A DNA stretch of 57,198 nucleotides from an uncultured Christensenellaceae bacterium. GTDB taxonomy: Bacteria > Bacillota > Clostridia > Christensenellales > UBA3700. The DNA lies in the NCBI GenBank assembly GCA_944383895.1, contig CALWRH010000001.1, forward strand, positions 1 to 57,198. The letters are read 5' to 3'. The notes under the pieces are model-generated. The model had not been told where the DNA came from. It searched no databases and saw only the letters and a program-made list of their open reading frames with translations. Position numbers and translations under genes: made by a program. Shown here piece by piece: positions 35,418 to 43,584 of the stretch. The stretch's first letter is position 1. Each line of letters begins with the position of its first letter.

Positions 35418-36851
35418 ATGAAATTATCAGCATTGTTACAAAACGTCGCAGATTGCGGCCAGGACGGAGAGGTAGAGATTTCGGGCGTAGCGATATCGAG
35501 CAATAAAGTCAGACCGGGGGATCTTTTTATCTGCATGCAGGGCAGCAACAGCGACGGACACTCTTACTGCGATGAGGCTATCGAGGCGGGTGCAGCCGCG
35601 ATAGTATGCGAAAAGAGTGTAGGAGTCAAACCCGTACCCGTTATCAGGACGGGAGATGCGCGCAAGGCATATGCGCTCATATCTGCCAATTATTTCGGCA
35701 ATCCTTCGAGAGATATGAGAATAATTACCGTCACGGGTACAAACGGCAAATCGACTACCGCTTATGTTACGGCAAAACTTCTCGAGGCGGGCGGCTTCAA
35801 AGTCGGACTTATAGGAACGATGTACTACGAGTATGCGGGTAAAAAACTGCCGTCCGAAATGACGACTCCCGATCCGTTCGAACTGCACAGACTGCTTGCG
35901 GACATGAAAGCGGCGGGAGTGCAGTACGTAGTTATGGAATTTTCGGCGCACGCGATCTTTCTCGAAAAGCTCTGCGCAGTGTGCAGCGACGTTTGCATAT
36001 TCACGAATCTTTCTCAGGATCACCTCGATTATTTCGGGGATATGAAGAGATACAAAGCGGTAAAAAAGAGTTGTTTTACCGCTGAATATACTCGTTGCGC
36101 GCTTGTAAACGTGGACGATGCCTGCGGCAGAGAGATTTTGTCCGAGTGCCGCGTACCCGCGGTCAGTTACGGACTCGACAACCCTGCGGACAGCTTTGCA
36201 ATAGACGTAGAAGATACGCGCAGAGGTTGCAGTTTTGTAGCAAATATAATGGACGATCTCGTTTCCGTGGATTGCAGACTGTACGGCAGATTCAACGTAT
36301 ACAACGTGCTCGCCGCATGTACCGCCGCACGCATGGCAGGCGTCGGCTTGCAGGAGATCGCGGACTGCTTGTACGATCTCGATCCGCCGTCGGGAAGGTT
36401 TAACGTGATAGAGTCTTCGGGCGTAAAATACGTCGTGGATTTCGCTCATACACCCGACGGGCTTTACAATCTGCTCAAAGAAGGGGCAAAGCTTTGCAAA
36501 GGCAAACTTATCACGGTATTCGGATGCGGAGGCGACCGCGATGTTTCCAAACGTCCGATCATGGGAAAAATAGCAGGAGAGATGTCGGACATAGTCATTG
36601 TCACGAGCGACAATCCGCGCACTGAAAGCAGGCAATCCATTGCAGACGACATATTGTCGGGTGTGAGGAAGAAAAATAAGCTGTTTGTTGAGCTTGACAG
36701 GAGCCGCGCCATCGCGCTTGCGGTCGAACTCGCCAAGGAGGGCGACGTCGTGCTCATTGCAGGCAAAGGCAGTGAAGGATATATCGACGAAAACAACGTC
36801 AAAACTCCTTACAGCGACGCTGCTCAACTCAATAAAGCCCTCGGAGAGTAA
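35418..36851 (+). CDS. murE: UDP-MurNAc-tripeptide synthetase (meso-DAP type)
   Basis: Mur ligase that adds the third stem-peptide residue, 477 residues. ATP motif TGTNGKSTT near residue 107 and the C-terminal DNPRTE near residue 399; DNPR is the motif of enzymes that add meso-diaminopimelate rather than lysine. KxGDLFICMQG at the start is the UDP-binding domain. The ATG at 35418 has GGAGGAG in front; in-frame codons further upstream do not. The 168-base gap before it is AT-rich, with TATATT at 35385-35390 and no good -35. murF, often next, is absent. Confidence 0.95.
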   Translation: MKLSALLQNVADCGQDGEVEISGVAISSNKVRPGDLFICMQGSNSDGHSYCDEAIEAGAAAIVCEKSVGVKPVPVIRTGDARKAYALISANYFGNPSRDMRIITVTGTNGKSTTAYVTAKLLEAGGFKVGLIGTMYYEYAGKKLPSEMTTPDPFELHRLLADMKAAGVQYVVMEFSAHAIFLEKLCAVCSDVCIFTNLSQDHLDYFGDMKRYKAVKKSCFTAEYTRCALVNVDDACGREILSECRVPAVSYGLDNPADSFAIDVEDTRRGCSFVANIMDDLVSVDCRLYGRFNVYNVLAACTAARMAGVGLQEIADCLYDLDPPSGRFNVIESSGVKYVVDFAHTPDGLYNLLKEGAKLCKGKLITVFGCGGDRDVSKRPIMGKIAGEMSDIVIVTSDNPRTESRQSIADDILSGVRKKNKLFVELDRSRAIALAVELAKEGDVVLIAGKGSEGYIDENNVKTPYSDAAQLNKALGE

Positions 36852-37853
36852 ATGGAGTACACGTTGAAGTTTCTTTTATCCGCTCTCGTCGGATTTGTAG
36901 CTACGGCTCTGTTGTCCCGTCCCGTGATCGCCTTTGCAAAACGCGCAAAGGCGAATCAGACTATATTGTTTTACGTCGACAAACACGAGGGCAAAAAAGG
37001 CACTCCGACCATGGGCGGCATCATGTTTCTCGTCGGGGTGTGTGTGCCCGTGATAGCCTTCGGCAGAGAAAAGCTCGGCATAGTCGCGCTCTGCATTACG
37101 CTCGGGTACGGACTTATCGGATTTCTCGACGACTTCATAAAGGTTAAGCTCAAGAGAAATTTAGGTCTGAAGGCGTATCAGAAAATAATAGGACAGCTCG
37201 GCATTGCGGCGATCGCCGCGGCTTTTTGCTACACGAACGATGCGGTGGGCACGCTGGTAAGGATACCTTTTTCCGACGTTTACGTCGATTTCGGCTATGC
37301 ATATATACCTTTCGCGGCGTTCGTATTCATAGCGATGTCCAATGCGGTAAATCTTACTGACGGTCTTGACGGACTCGTCGCGGGCAGCAGCTCGATATAT
37401 TTCGCCGCTTTCGGAGTGATGATAGCGATGGCAGCGTACGCGGCGGCGGACGGCGGCAGAACTCTTATTGCCGCAGAATATTCTTCTCTCGGCGTATTTG
37501 CGTTTTCGTTTTTCGGGGCAATGATCGCTTTTTTGTGGTGCAATTCGAATCCCGCAAGCATATTTATGGGCGACACGGGTTCGCTTGCCGTGGGCGGTGC
37601 GGCGGCATGCGTAGCGGTTTTTAGCAAAAACGCGCTTTTTGCTCCGATAATCGGCATAATGTTCGTAGTATCCTGCATATCGGTAATATTGCAGGTGTTG
37701 CATTTCAAGCGTACCAAAAAGAGGCTGTTTTTGATGGCTCCGTTTCATCATCACCTGGAATATAAGGGTATAAAGGAGAGCAAGATCGTGAGTTACTACA
37801 CGGTGATTACGCTTGTCGCCGCGATAGTCGCTCTTATTGCGTTTACGTTATGA
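36852..37853 (+). CDS. mraY: Phospho-N-acetylmuramoyl-pentapeptide transferase
   Basis: Integral membrane enzyme that makes lipid I from UDP-MurNAc-pentapeptide and undecaprenyl phosphate, 333 residues with about ten helices. Signature segments: KKGTPTMGGIMFL, GFLDDFIKV (Asp pair for the metal), NAVNLTDGLDGLVAG, FMGDTGSLAVGG and the His motif MAPFHHHLE. The ATG directly follows the murE stop and the end overlaps murD (ATGA), so murE-mraY-murD is one coupled unit. Confidence 0.98.
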   Translation: MEYTLKFLLSALVGFVATALLSRPVIAFAKRAKANQTILFYVDKHEGKKGTPTMGGIMFLVGVCVPVIAFGREKLGIVALCITLGYGLIGFLDDFIKVKLKRNLGLKAYQKIIGQLGIAAIAAAFCYTNDAVGTLVRIPFSDVYVDFGYAYIPFAAFVFIAMSNAVNLTDGLDGLVAGSSSIYFAAFGVMIAMAAYAAADGGRTLIAAEYSSLGVFAFSFFGAMIAFLWCNSNPASIFMGDTGSLAVGGAAACVAVFSKNALFAPIIGIMFVVSCISVILQVLHFKRTKKRLFLMAPFHHHLEYKGIKESKIVSYYTVITLVAAIVALIAFTL

Positions 37854-39166
37854 ATAAAACTTTGATTCTCGGTTGGGGAGCAAGCGGCAGAAGTGCTTGC
37901 GAACTGCTGCGCCGTCACGGAAAAGCCGTAGTGTGTTTTGACGACAACGAGGGCGAAACCGTCGGAGAGGACGTCGAAAACAGACGCGGCATGTCACTCG
38001 AAAACACGCTCGAAGATATAGATCTCGTCGTTGTCAATCCCGCGGTGGAGTATTCTCATCCCGTCATAAAAGGTGCGAAGGCGAAAGGGATCGAAGTTAT
38101 CGGAGAAATAGAGCTTGGGTACAGATACTGCAACGGCAACATAGTCGCAGTGACAGGCACTAACGGCAAGACAACTACTGTGTCGCTGCTCAAAGAGATA
38201 TTCGACAAAGCGGGCATTGACGCTTACGCTTTAGGCAATATCGGTATTCCGTTCACGTCGAGGGCGGACAGCCTGTCGGGTGCAGTCGCTGTGCTCGAGA
38301 TATCCAGCTTTCAGCTTGAAAGTACGGATAAATTCGCGCCCGTATTTGCGGTCTGTCTTAACGTAACGCCCGATCATATCGAGCGTCACCGCACTTTTGA
38401 AGAATACGCGAGGCTGAAAGCGCGAATTTTTGAAAATCAGAAAAAAGACAATTACGCGATCCTGAATTACGACGATCCTTGCACGAGATCCATGAGCGTA
38501 CATATAAATTCGAACGTATTTTATTTTTCTCTTGCTCATAAGGTGCGCGGAGCGTATTGCAAGGACGGCGCGATTTATTTTTCGGACGGTATAAAAGATG
38601 ATCGGGTCATGGACAGAGCAGACGTCGGTATCGCAGGTGATCACAATCTTTCCAACGTGCTTGCTGCGGTTGCGGTTGCGAAACTTTACGGCGTTAAGTC
38701 CGATAAGATAGCCGCGGCGGTACGCGGATTCAGACCTCCTAAATACCGCATAGAGCTTATAAAACAATCTGATTCTCTCAAGATATTCAACGATTCTAAG
38801 GCAACGAACATCGACAGTACGATAAAAGCGTGCGAGGCAATGGACGGAGATACCGCGCTGATAATGGGCGGCTGGGACAAAAAGATAGGTTACGATAGTT
38901 TCTTTAGCCGTCTTCCGTCAAAAGTAAAGCATATAGTCTGTTGCGGCGACAACAGCGACGAGATAATGCGCTGGGTCCCTTCGGGTGCGGATTTTTCGGT
39001 GATAAAGACTGCTACGCTCGAAAGAGCCGTTGAAATTTCGCTCGGATACAAAGACGTGAAGAACCTTCTTTTTTCGCCGTCAACTTCGAGTTACGACAGA
39101 TATACCGACTACAAACAGAGAGGAAAACATTTCGAAGAGATAGTAAAGGCGTTTGCAAATGGCTGA
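37850..39166 (+). CDS. murD: UDP-N-acetylmuramoylalanine--D-glutamate ligase
   Basis: Cytoplasmic Mur ligase that adds D-Glu to UDP-MurNAc-Ala, 438 residues. N-terminal Rossmann-like domain (ILGWGASGRSACELL), ATP motif TGTNGKTTTV near residue 102, middle-domain HxxxH region DHIERHRTFEEYA, and C-terminal NDSKATNIDSTIKA followed by GGWDKKIGYD are standard. Overlaps mraY by 4 bases and ftsW by 8. Confidence 0.97.
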   Translation: MNKTLILGWGASGRSACELLRRHGKAVVCFDDNEGETVGEDVENRRGMSLENTLEDIDLVVVNPAVEYSHPVIKGAKAKGIEVIGEIELGYRYCNGNIVAVTGTNGKTTTVSLLKEIFDKAGIDAYALGNIGIPFTSRADSLSGAVAVLEISSFQLESTDKFAPVFAVCLNVTPDHIERHRTFEEYARLKARIFENQKKDNYAILNYDDPCTRSMSVHINSNVFYFSLAHKVRGAYCKDGAIYFSDGIKDDRVMDRADVGIAGDHNLSNVLAAVAVAKLYGVKSDKIAAAVRGFRPPKYRIELIKQSDSLKIFNDSKATNIDSTIKACEAMDGDTALIMGGWDKKIGYDSFFSRLPSKVKHIVCCGDNSDEIMRWVPSGADFSVIKTATLERAVEISLGYKDVKNLLFSPSTSSYDRYTDYKQRGKHFEEIVKAFANG

Positions 39167-40280
39167 GCGCAGAACGCCGCTTATTGCGGACAAGACTTTG
39201 CTTATAGTCGCGCTTACTCTCGCTCTTTTCGGGATAGTGATGCAGTATAGCGCGAGCAGCTACATAGCGTTGCAACAGACGGGCGACGAGTTTTTCTACG
39301 TCAAGAAACAGGCGCTCGCACTCATTGTCGCGCTTGTTGCGGCTTTTGCGACTTCGAGACTTAAAAGTTCGGTAGTGAAAAAGTTTTCACTCGTTCTGCT
39401 CATAGTTTCCGCGGTACTTCTCGCGCTCGTGTTCGTTCCCGGACTCGGCGTAGAAAAGTACGGCGCGACGCGTTGGCTCAATCTCGGGTTCACGACTTTT
39501 CAGCCGTCCGAGCTCGCAAAGTTCGCGCTCGTTATTTTTATCGCCGCGCGTCTGTCCGAAAGGAGCAGTCAGCGTTTTCGCGACATGATCGGCATACTCG
39601 CGGCGACTCTCGTCATATGTGCGCTCGTCATGCTCGAGCCGAATATGTCCATTACGGTCTGCATAGGTATGTGCGTACTGCTTATGCTGTTTATCGGAGG
39701 ATGCGGTATCAAACAGTTTGCAGTCATGGCTATACCCGTAGTGGTCGCGATACCGCTTCTTATACTTGCAGAGCCTTACAGACTCAAGCGTCTTCTTGCG
39801 TTCATAGATCCGTGGGCGTCGCCGCTCGGGGAAGGTTATCAGCTTATTCAGTCTTATTACGCGCTCGGCTCGGGAGGCTGGTTCGGTTTAGGCCTTTTCA
39901 ACAGCAGACAAAAATACATGTTTCTTCCTTTTGCCGAAAGCGACTTTATCTTTTCGGTAATAGGGGAGGAGCTCGGGCTCATCGGTTGCATATTCACTAT
40001 CGCGCTATTTGCGGTTCTGATATGGAGAGGAATAGTCATAGCGCTCAGGGCGCGCGACAGATTTCAGACATATGTCGCGGCGGGCGTCAGCATAGTTATC
40101 GCAGTTCAGACGATACTCAATATCGCAGTTGTCAGCGGTTCGATACCTCCTACGGGGCTGCCTATGCCGTTTATAAGTTCGGGCGGCAGTTCGCTCGTCG
40201 TTTTCGCCGCGGCAGTAGGTATTCTGGAGGGCATAGCGCGCAATTCACAAATCCCGCTGTCTTTCCATAAAATGTATTAA
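39159..40280 (+). CDS. ftsW: Septal peptidoglycan glycosyltransferase FtsW/SpoVE
   Basis: SEDS-family polymerase that works with the class B PBP encoded upstream, 373 residues, about ten helices. Typical segments: MQYSASSYIA, GATRWLNLGFTTFQPSELAK, AFIDPWASPLGEGYQLIQS, FAESDFIFSVIGEELGLIG (catalytic Asp region) and PPTGLPMPFISSGGSS. Start at ATG 39159 (MAERRTPL) with AAAGG upstream; a TTG two codons earlier is possible. RodA is less likely given the position. In B. subtilis this place is held by the sporulation copy, spoVE. Confidence 0.95.
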   Translation: MAERRTPLIADKTLLIVALTLALFGIVMQYSASSYIALQQTGDEFFYVKKQALALIVALVAAFATSRLKSSVVKKFSLVLLIVSAVLLALVFVPGLGVEKYGATRWLNLGFTTFQPSELAKFALVIFIAARLSERSSQRFRDMIGILAATLVICALVMLEPNMSITVCIGMCVLLMLFIGGCGIKQFAVMAIPVVVAIPLLILAEPYRLKRLLAFIDPWASPLGEGYQLIQSYYALGSGGWFGLGLFNSRQKYMFLPFAESDFIFSVIGEELGLIGCIFTIALFAVLIWRGIVIALRARDRFQTYVAAGVSIVIAVQTILNIAVVSGSIPPTGLPMPFISSGGSSLVVFAAAVGILEGIARNSQIPLSFHKMY

Positions 40281-40312
40281 GATATTACGCTTCGCGGCGT
40301 AAGGAGAGAAAG

Positions 40313-41566
40313 ATGAGCAGATACATAATCCGCGGAGGCGAGCCTCTTTGCGGCGATATAACTATTAAAGGCGCAAAAAATTCGGTCCTGACTTTGCTGG
40401 CGGCGTCTATCCTCGCAGACGGCAGAGTCGTTTTGCACGACTGTCCGCATATTGCAGACGTCGACACGATGATAAGGATACTGCAGAAACTCGGATGCAG
40501 GATATACAGAAACGGCGACGACGTTATTGTAGACAGTGACGGTATTTCGAGCGATAAGATACCGAGCGGTCTTGCAAGCGAACTGAGATCGTCTATTTTT
40601 CTGCTCGGGTCCTTGCTTTCGAGGCTTAAAAAGGCAAAAGTCGCTTATCCCGGCGGTTGCGATATAGGGCTCAGACCGATAGACATACACCTGTCTGGGC
40701 TGAGAGAACTGGGCGTGAAGATAGTGGAAAAACACGGCTATATCGACTGTGACAGCACAAAGGCGCACAGTGCGGATATAATGCTCGATCTTCCGAGCGT
40801 AGGTGCGACTGAAAACTTAGTGATGACGTGCGTTTTTCTCGACGGAACAAGCGTTATAAGAAACTGCGCCAAAGAGCCCGAGATAGTGGATCTTCAGAAT
40901 TTTCTCAACGCAATGGGCGCAAAGGTGAGCGGCGCGGGAACGGGGGTAATAACTGTCGAAGGTGTGAAACGTCTGCACGGGGTGGAATACACTCCGATAC
41001 CCGACAGGATCGTAGCTGGTACATATCTTATCGGCGCGGCGATGTGCGGAGGCGAGCTTACGCTGAACAACGTAAATCCCGAACATCTTTCGTCGCTCAT
41101 AGCCAAATTGCCGAAAAGCACTTGCAAAATAACGTGTGCGCGTGATAAAATAAACATAATCTGCAAAGGTAGGTGCGAAAGCATCCCCAAAGTTGAAACG
41201 ACGTATTATCCGGGGTTTCCTACGGATCTTCAGACGCAGATACTCACTTTGCAGACTGTGAGCAAGGGCACGAGCGTTATCGTCGAGAACATCTTCGAAA
41301 CGAGATTCAAGACCGTTCCGCAACTTCTCAAAATGGGCGCGGACGTAACGGTAAACGGAAGGACCGCCGTTGTCAGGGGAGTTGAAAAGCTTACGGGGGC
41401 AGAAGTGTCTGCAACAGATCTCAGAGGAGGAGCTTCTCTTGTACTTGCGGGCATGAGCGCTCTCGGAGAAACAAGTATAGACAACATATACCATATTGAC
41501 AGAGGATACGAAGACTTGTCGCGGATATTGCCCGCGATAGGAGTAAAAATCAAAAGGACAGACTGA
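40313..41566 (+). CDS. murA: UDP-N-acetylglucosamine 1-carboxyvinyltransferase
   Basis: First committed step of peptidoglycan synthesis (enolpyruvyl transfer to UDP-GlcNAc), target of fosfomycin; 417 residues. KGAKNSVLTLLAAS near residue 20 holds the conserved Lys-Asn; the catalytic loop PGGCDIGLRPIDIH carries Cys116, so it should be fosfomycin-sensitive in principle. Inside the dcw cluster this position normally carries murG, murC or murB; none of them is here. AAGGAG precedes the ATG. Shares one base with ftsQ (TGATG). Confidence 0.96.
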   Translation: MSRYIIRGGEPLCGDITIKGAKNSVLTLLAASILADGRVVLHDCPHIADVDTMIRILQKLGCRIYRNGDDVIVDSDGISSDKIPSGLASELRSSIFLLGSLLSRLKKAKVAYPGGCDIGLRPIDIHLSGLRELGVKIVEKHGYIDCDSTKAHSADIMLDLPSVGATENLVMTCVFLDGTSVIRNCAKEPEIVDLQNFLNAMGAKVSGAGTGVITVEGVKRLHGVEYTPIPDRIVAGTYLIGAAMCGGELTLNNVNPEHLSSLIAKLPKSTCKITCARDKINIICKGRCESIPKVETTYYPGFPTDLQTQILTLQTVSKGTSVIVENIFETRFKTVPQLLKMGADVTVNGRTAVVRGVEKLTGAEVSATDLRGGASLVLAGMSALGETSIDNIYHIDRGYEDLSRILPAIGVKIKRTD

Positions 41567-42333
41567 TGAATAAAAGACTTTTGGGGATATTTATAGCCGT
41601 TGCCGTTGCCGTCGTGGTGATCGTGGTTTGCTGCGTCATGTTTCTGACGGGTTCTGTCGAAGTGAAAACAGCAGGAGATCTGACACTTGACGACGATAAG
41701 GTAAACGCTATCGTTTCGCAGAGCGGGATAAAAAAGGGCGAGAGTATTTTCGCACTCGACAAAGCCTCTGCTACAAGTGCTGTCGAAAAAGCCAATCCCT
41801 ACCTCAAAGTCGTGAATATAGAAAGAAAGTTTCCCAACAAAGTCGTTATATATATCGCAGAGCGTTCTCCTTTGCTCGCGATACCTTTTGAAACAGAAGA
41901 AGGCGAAAGCGCGCTTTACGCACTCGTGGACAACGAGCTCAAGATCCTCGGCGTTGCGACAGAAAGCGAAATAAGCGGACTCACTCCCGTAAGCAACTTT
42001 ACGATATCGGGAGGAGAAGAGTCTGCGGGCAGTTTTCTCGGAGAGGACGCTGAGTGGCTTGCGGGCGTCGTGGAAGGTGCCGAAAGCGTTACTTTCGTTT
42101 CCAACAGATTCAACGATTTTATCAAAAATATCGAATTCAGTAAAAGCAACGTCAGGGTTAAGACCAATACCGGCGTTACGTTCGTGCTTAAAAACGACGG
42201 CAACGTAAAGAGCATGTTTGTCGGAGCGTACACTTATTACAGCAACAGCGCGGACGGATCCAAGGAAAGGACAAGCGGTTACATTTTCTTCAACGGCGCG
42301 GCGTGGGAGTGGTCCGAAAACCAGGTAAACTGA
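41566..42333 (+). CDS. ftsQ: Cell division protein FtsQ/DivIB
   Basis: Bitopic division protein, 255 residues. Short cytoplasmic start, one transmembrane helix (about residues 6-28, GIFIAVAVAVVVIVVCCVMF), then the POTRA domain (VNAIVSQSGIKKGESIFALD ... PYLKVVNIERKFPNKVVIYI) and a beta domain. The order POTRA then FPNKVxIxIxERxPxA is the family hallmark. It follows murA with a one-base overlap, and a weak terminator stands between it and the ftsA-like gene. Confidence 0.9.
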   Translation: MNKRLLGIFIAVAVAVVVIVVCCVMFLTGSVEVKTAGDLTLDDDKVNAIVSQSGIKKGESIFALDKASATSAVEKANPYLKVVNIERKFPNKVVIYIAERSPLLAIPFETEEGESALYALVDNELKILGVATESEISGLTPVSNFTISGGEESAGSFLGEDAEWLAGVVEGAESVTFVSNRFNDFIKNIEFSKSNVRVKTNTGVTFVLKNDGNVKSMFVGAYTYYSNSADGSKERTSGYIFFNGAAWEWSENQVN

Positions 42334-42339
42334 ATAAAA

Positions 42340-42360
42340 GGGCGGGTTTGAGCCCGTTTT
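42340..42360 (+). terminator. Weak terminator after ftsQ
   Basis: Short GGGC / GCCC (or CGGG / CCCG) stem followed by TTTT; probably only partly effective. Confidence 0.5.
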
Positions 42361-42398
42361 GCATTGCGTAAATTTTTGTATTTTTTATTACCTATTTG

Positions 42399-42427
42399 TT
42401 GACATATTATTATATATTAATTATAAT
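42399..42427 (+). promoter_or_regulatory. Full-consensus sigma-A promoter of ftsA-like-ftsZ, leaderless
   Basis: TTGACA, exactly 17 bases, TATAAT: both hexamers perfect. The -10 ends 6 bases before the ATG of the next gene, so transcription should start at the start codon. Confidence 0.92.
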
Positions 42428-42433
42428 AATTAT

Positions 42434-43579
42434 ATGAGCGAAGTGTTTTTGTTGGACGTAGGCTCCGGAAAGCTTGTTTTTGCTGTAGGCAACAAGTCCG
42501 ATTCGGGCGTCTACAACGTCAGAAATATCGCATCTTGCGAATACGACGGGTATTACAAGGGCGAATTTTTGGATCCCGACGCGTTGGAAGAGAGCGTAAG
42601 GCAGACGATAGCCGAAAGCGGTTTCCGCGGCAGGATTGGCAAACTTTACGTCGGCGTTCCTACAGACTTCATCAAGGTCAGAAACAATCACGTCAAAAAC
42701 ACATACCGCTCTTCACGCACCGTAACGGACGACACCTTAGACGAGCTTTACGCAAGAGGCAATATCTTTGACGGTGACGCAGATTACGTCGCTATCAATT
42801 GCAGCGCGAGAGGTTTTACTCTCGACAACAAGTTCAGGTGCATCAATCCGATATACGAGCAGGCGAGTTATATCGACGCGGATCTCACATATATAATGTG
42901 CAGCAAAAAGTTCTGCGCTACGATAGAAAAAGTCGCTTCTGCGATAGGAGCAAAACGCGTCAGCTACGTTTCGTCTTTCTGGGCAACATGCGTACAGCTT
43001 TTGCCTTCCGACGTCAGAGAAAACGGAGCGGCGGTATGCGATATAGGTTTTTCCAACACGTCGTTCGGCATCGTCGTAGGCGACGGACTCGAAACGGCTG
43101 TCAGCAAATCGGTCGGAGGGGCTAATATCGCGGGAGATCTGTATCAGGTGCTGGATATACCTTATGCGAGCGCGTGCACGCTGGTATCCAAAGCCAACCT
43201 GTATCAGGAAACGGACAACGGCAGTTGCTACAACGTTCTCGTTGACGGCAAACCGCAGCAGTTCAACAGTTTCGGCGTAAATCGCATTATTCAGGCAAGG
43301 CTTGACGATTTTGTCGAATTTATCACGCGTTCACTCTCAGAGTCGGGCAACTTTTCGCCCGAAGTCGTCTATCTGACGGGCGGCGGGATTGCGGAACTCA
43401 AAGGCGCGGCGGCATATATTTCGCGCCAGCTGGGTATGAGGTTGGAAACGATCGTCCCCGACGTGCCGACTTACGGAAAAAGCTATTATTCATCCGTGTT
43501 CGGGACGTTCGACGTGGCAGATAAACTTGAAAAAAGCAAAAACGTATTCAAAAGATTTTTGGACAGATTTCGGAGGTAA
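42434..43579 (+). CDS. FtsA-like actin-fold cell division protein
   Basis: 381 residues, ASKHA/actin-like fold, placed directly upstream of ftsZ. Phosphate-1 segment VFLLDVGSGKLVFAVG at the start, an SHS2-like insert (KLYVGVPTDFIKVRNNH), phosphate-2 AAVCDIGFSNTSFGIV near residue 199 and the adenosine motif VVYLTGGGIAELKG near 318. The C-terminus KNVFKRFLDRFRR looks like the amphipathic membrane-targeting helix of FtsA. Identity to classical FtsA seems low and the protein is short (usual 420-440). The N-terminal strand fixes the start, yet there is no ribosome binding site. Confidence 0.85.
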   Translation: MSEVFLLDVGSGKLVFAVGNKSDSGVYNVRNIASCEYDGYYKGEFLDPDALEESVRQTIAESGFRGRIGKLYVGVPTDFIKVRNNHVKNTYRSSRTVTDDTLDELYARGNIFDGDADYVAINCSARGFTLDNKFRCINPIYEQASYIDADLTYIMCSKKFCATIEKVASAIGAKRVSYVSSFWATCVQLLPSDVRENGAAVCDIGFSNTSFGIVVGDGLETAVSKSVGGANIAGDLYQVLDIPYASACTLVSKANLYQETDNGSCYNVLVDGKPQQFNSFGVNRIIQARLDDFVEFITRSLSESGNFSPEVVYLTGGGIAELKGAAAYISRQLGMRLETIVPDVPTYGKSYYSSVFGTFDVADKLEKSKNVFKRFLDRFRR

Positions 43580-43584
43580 CAAAA

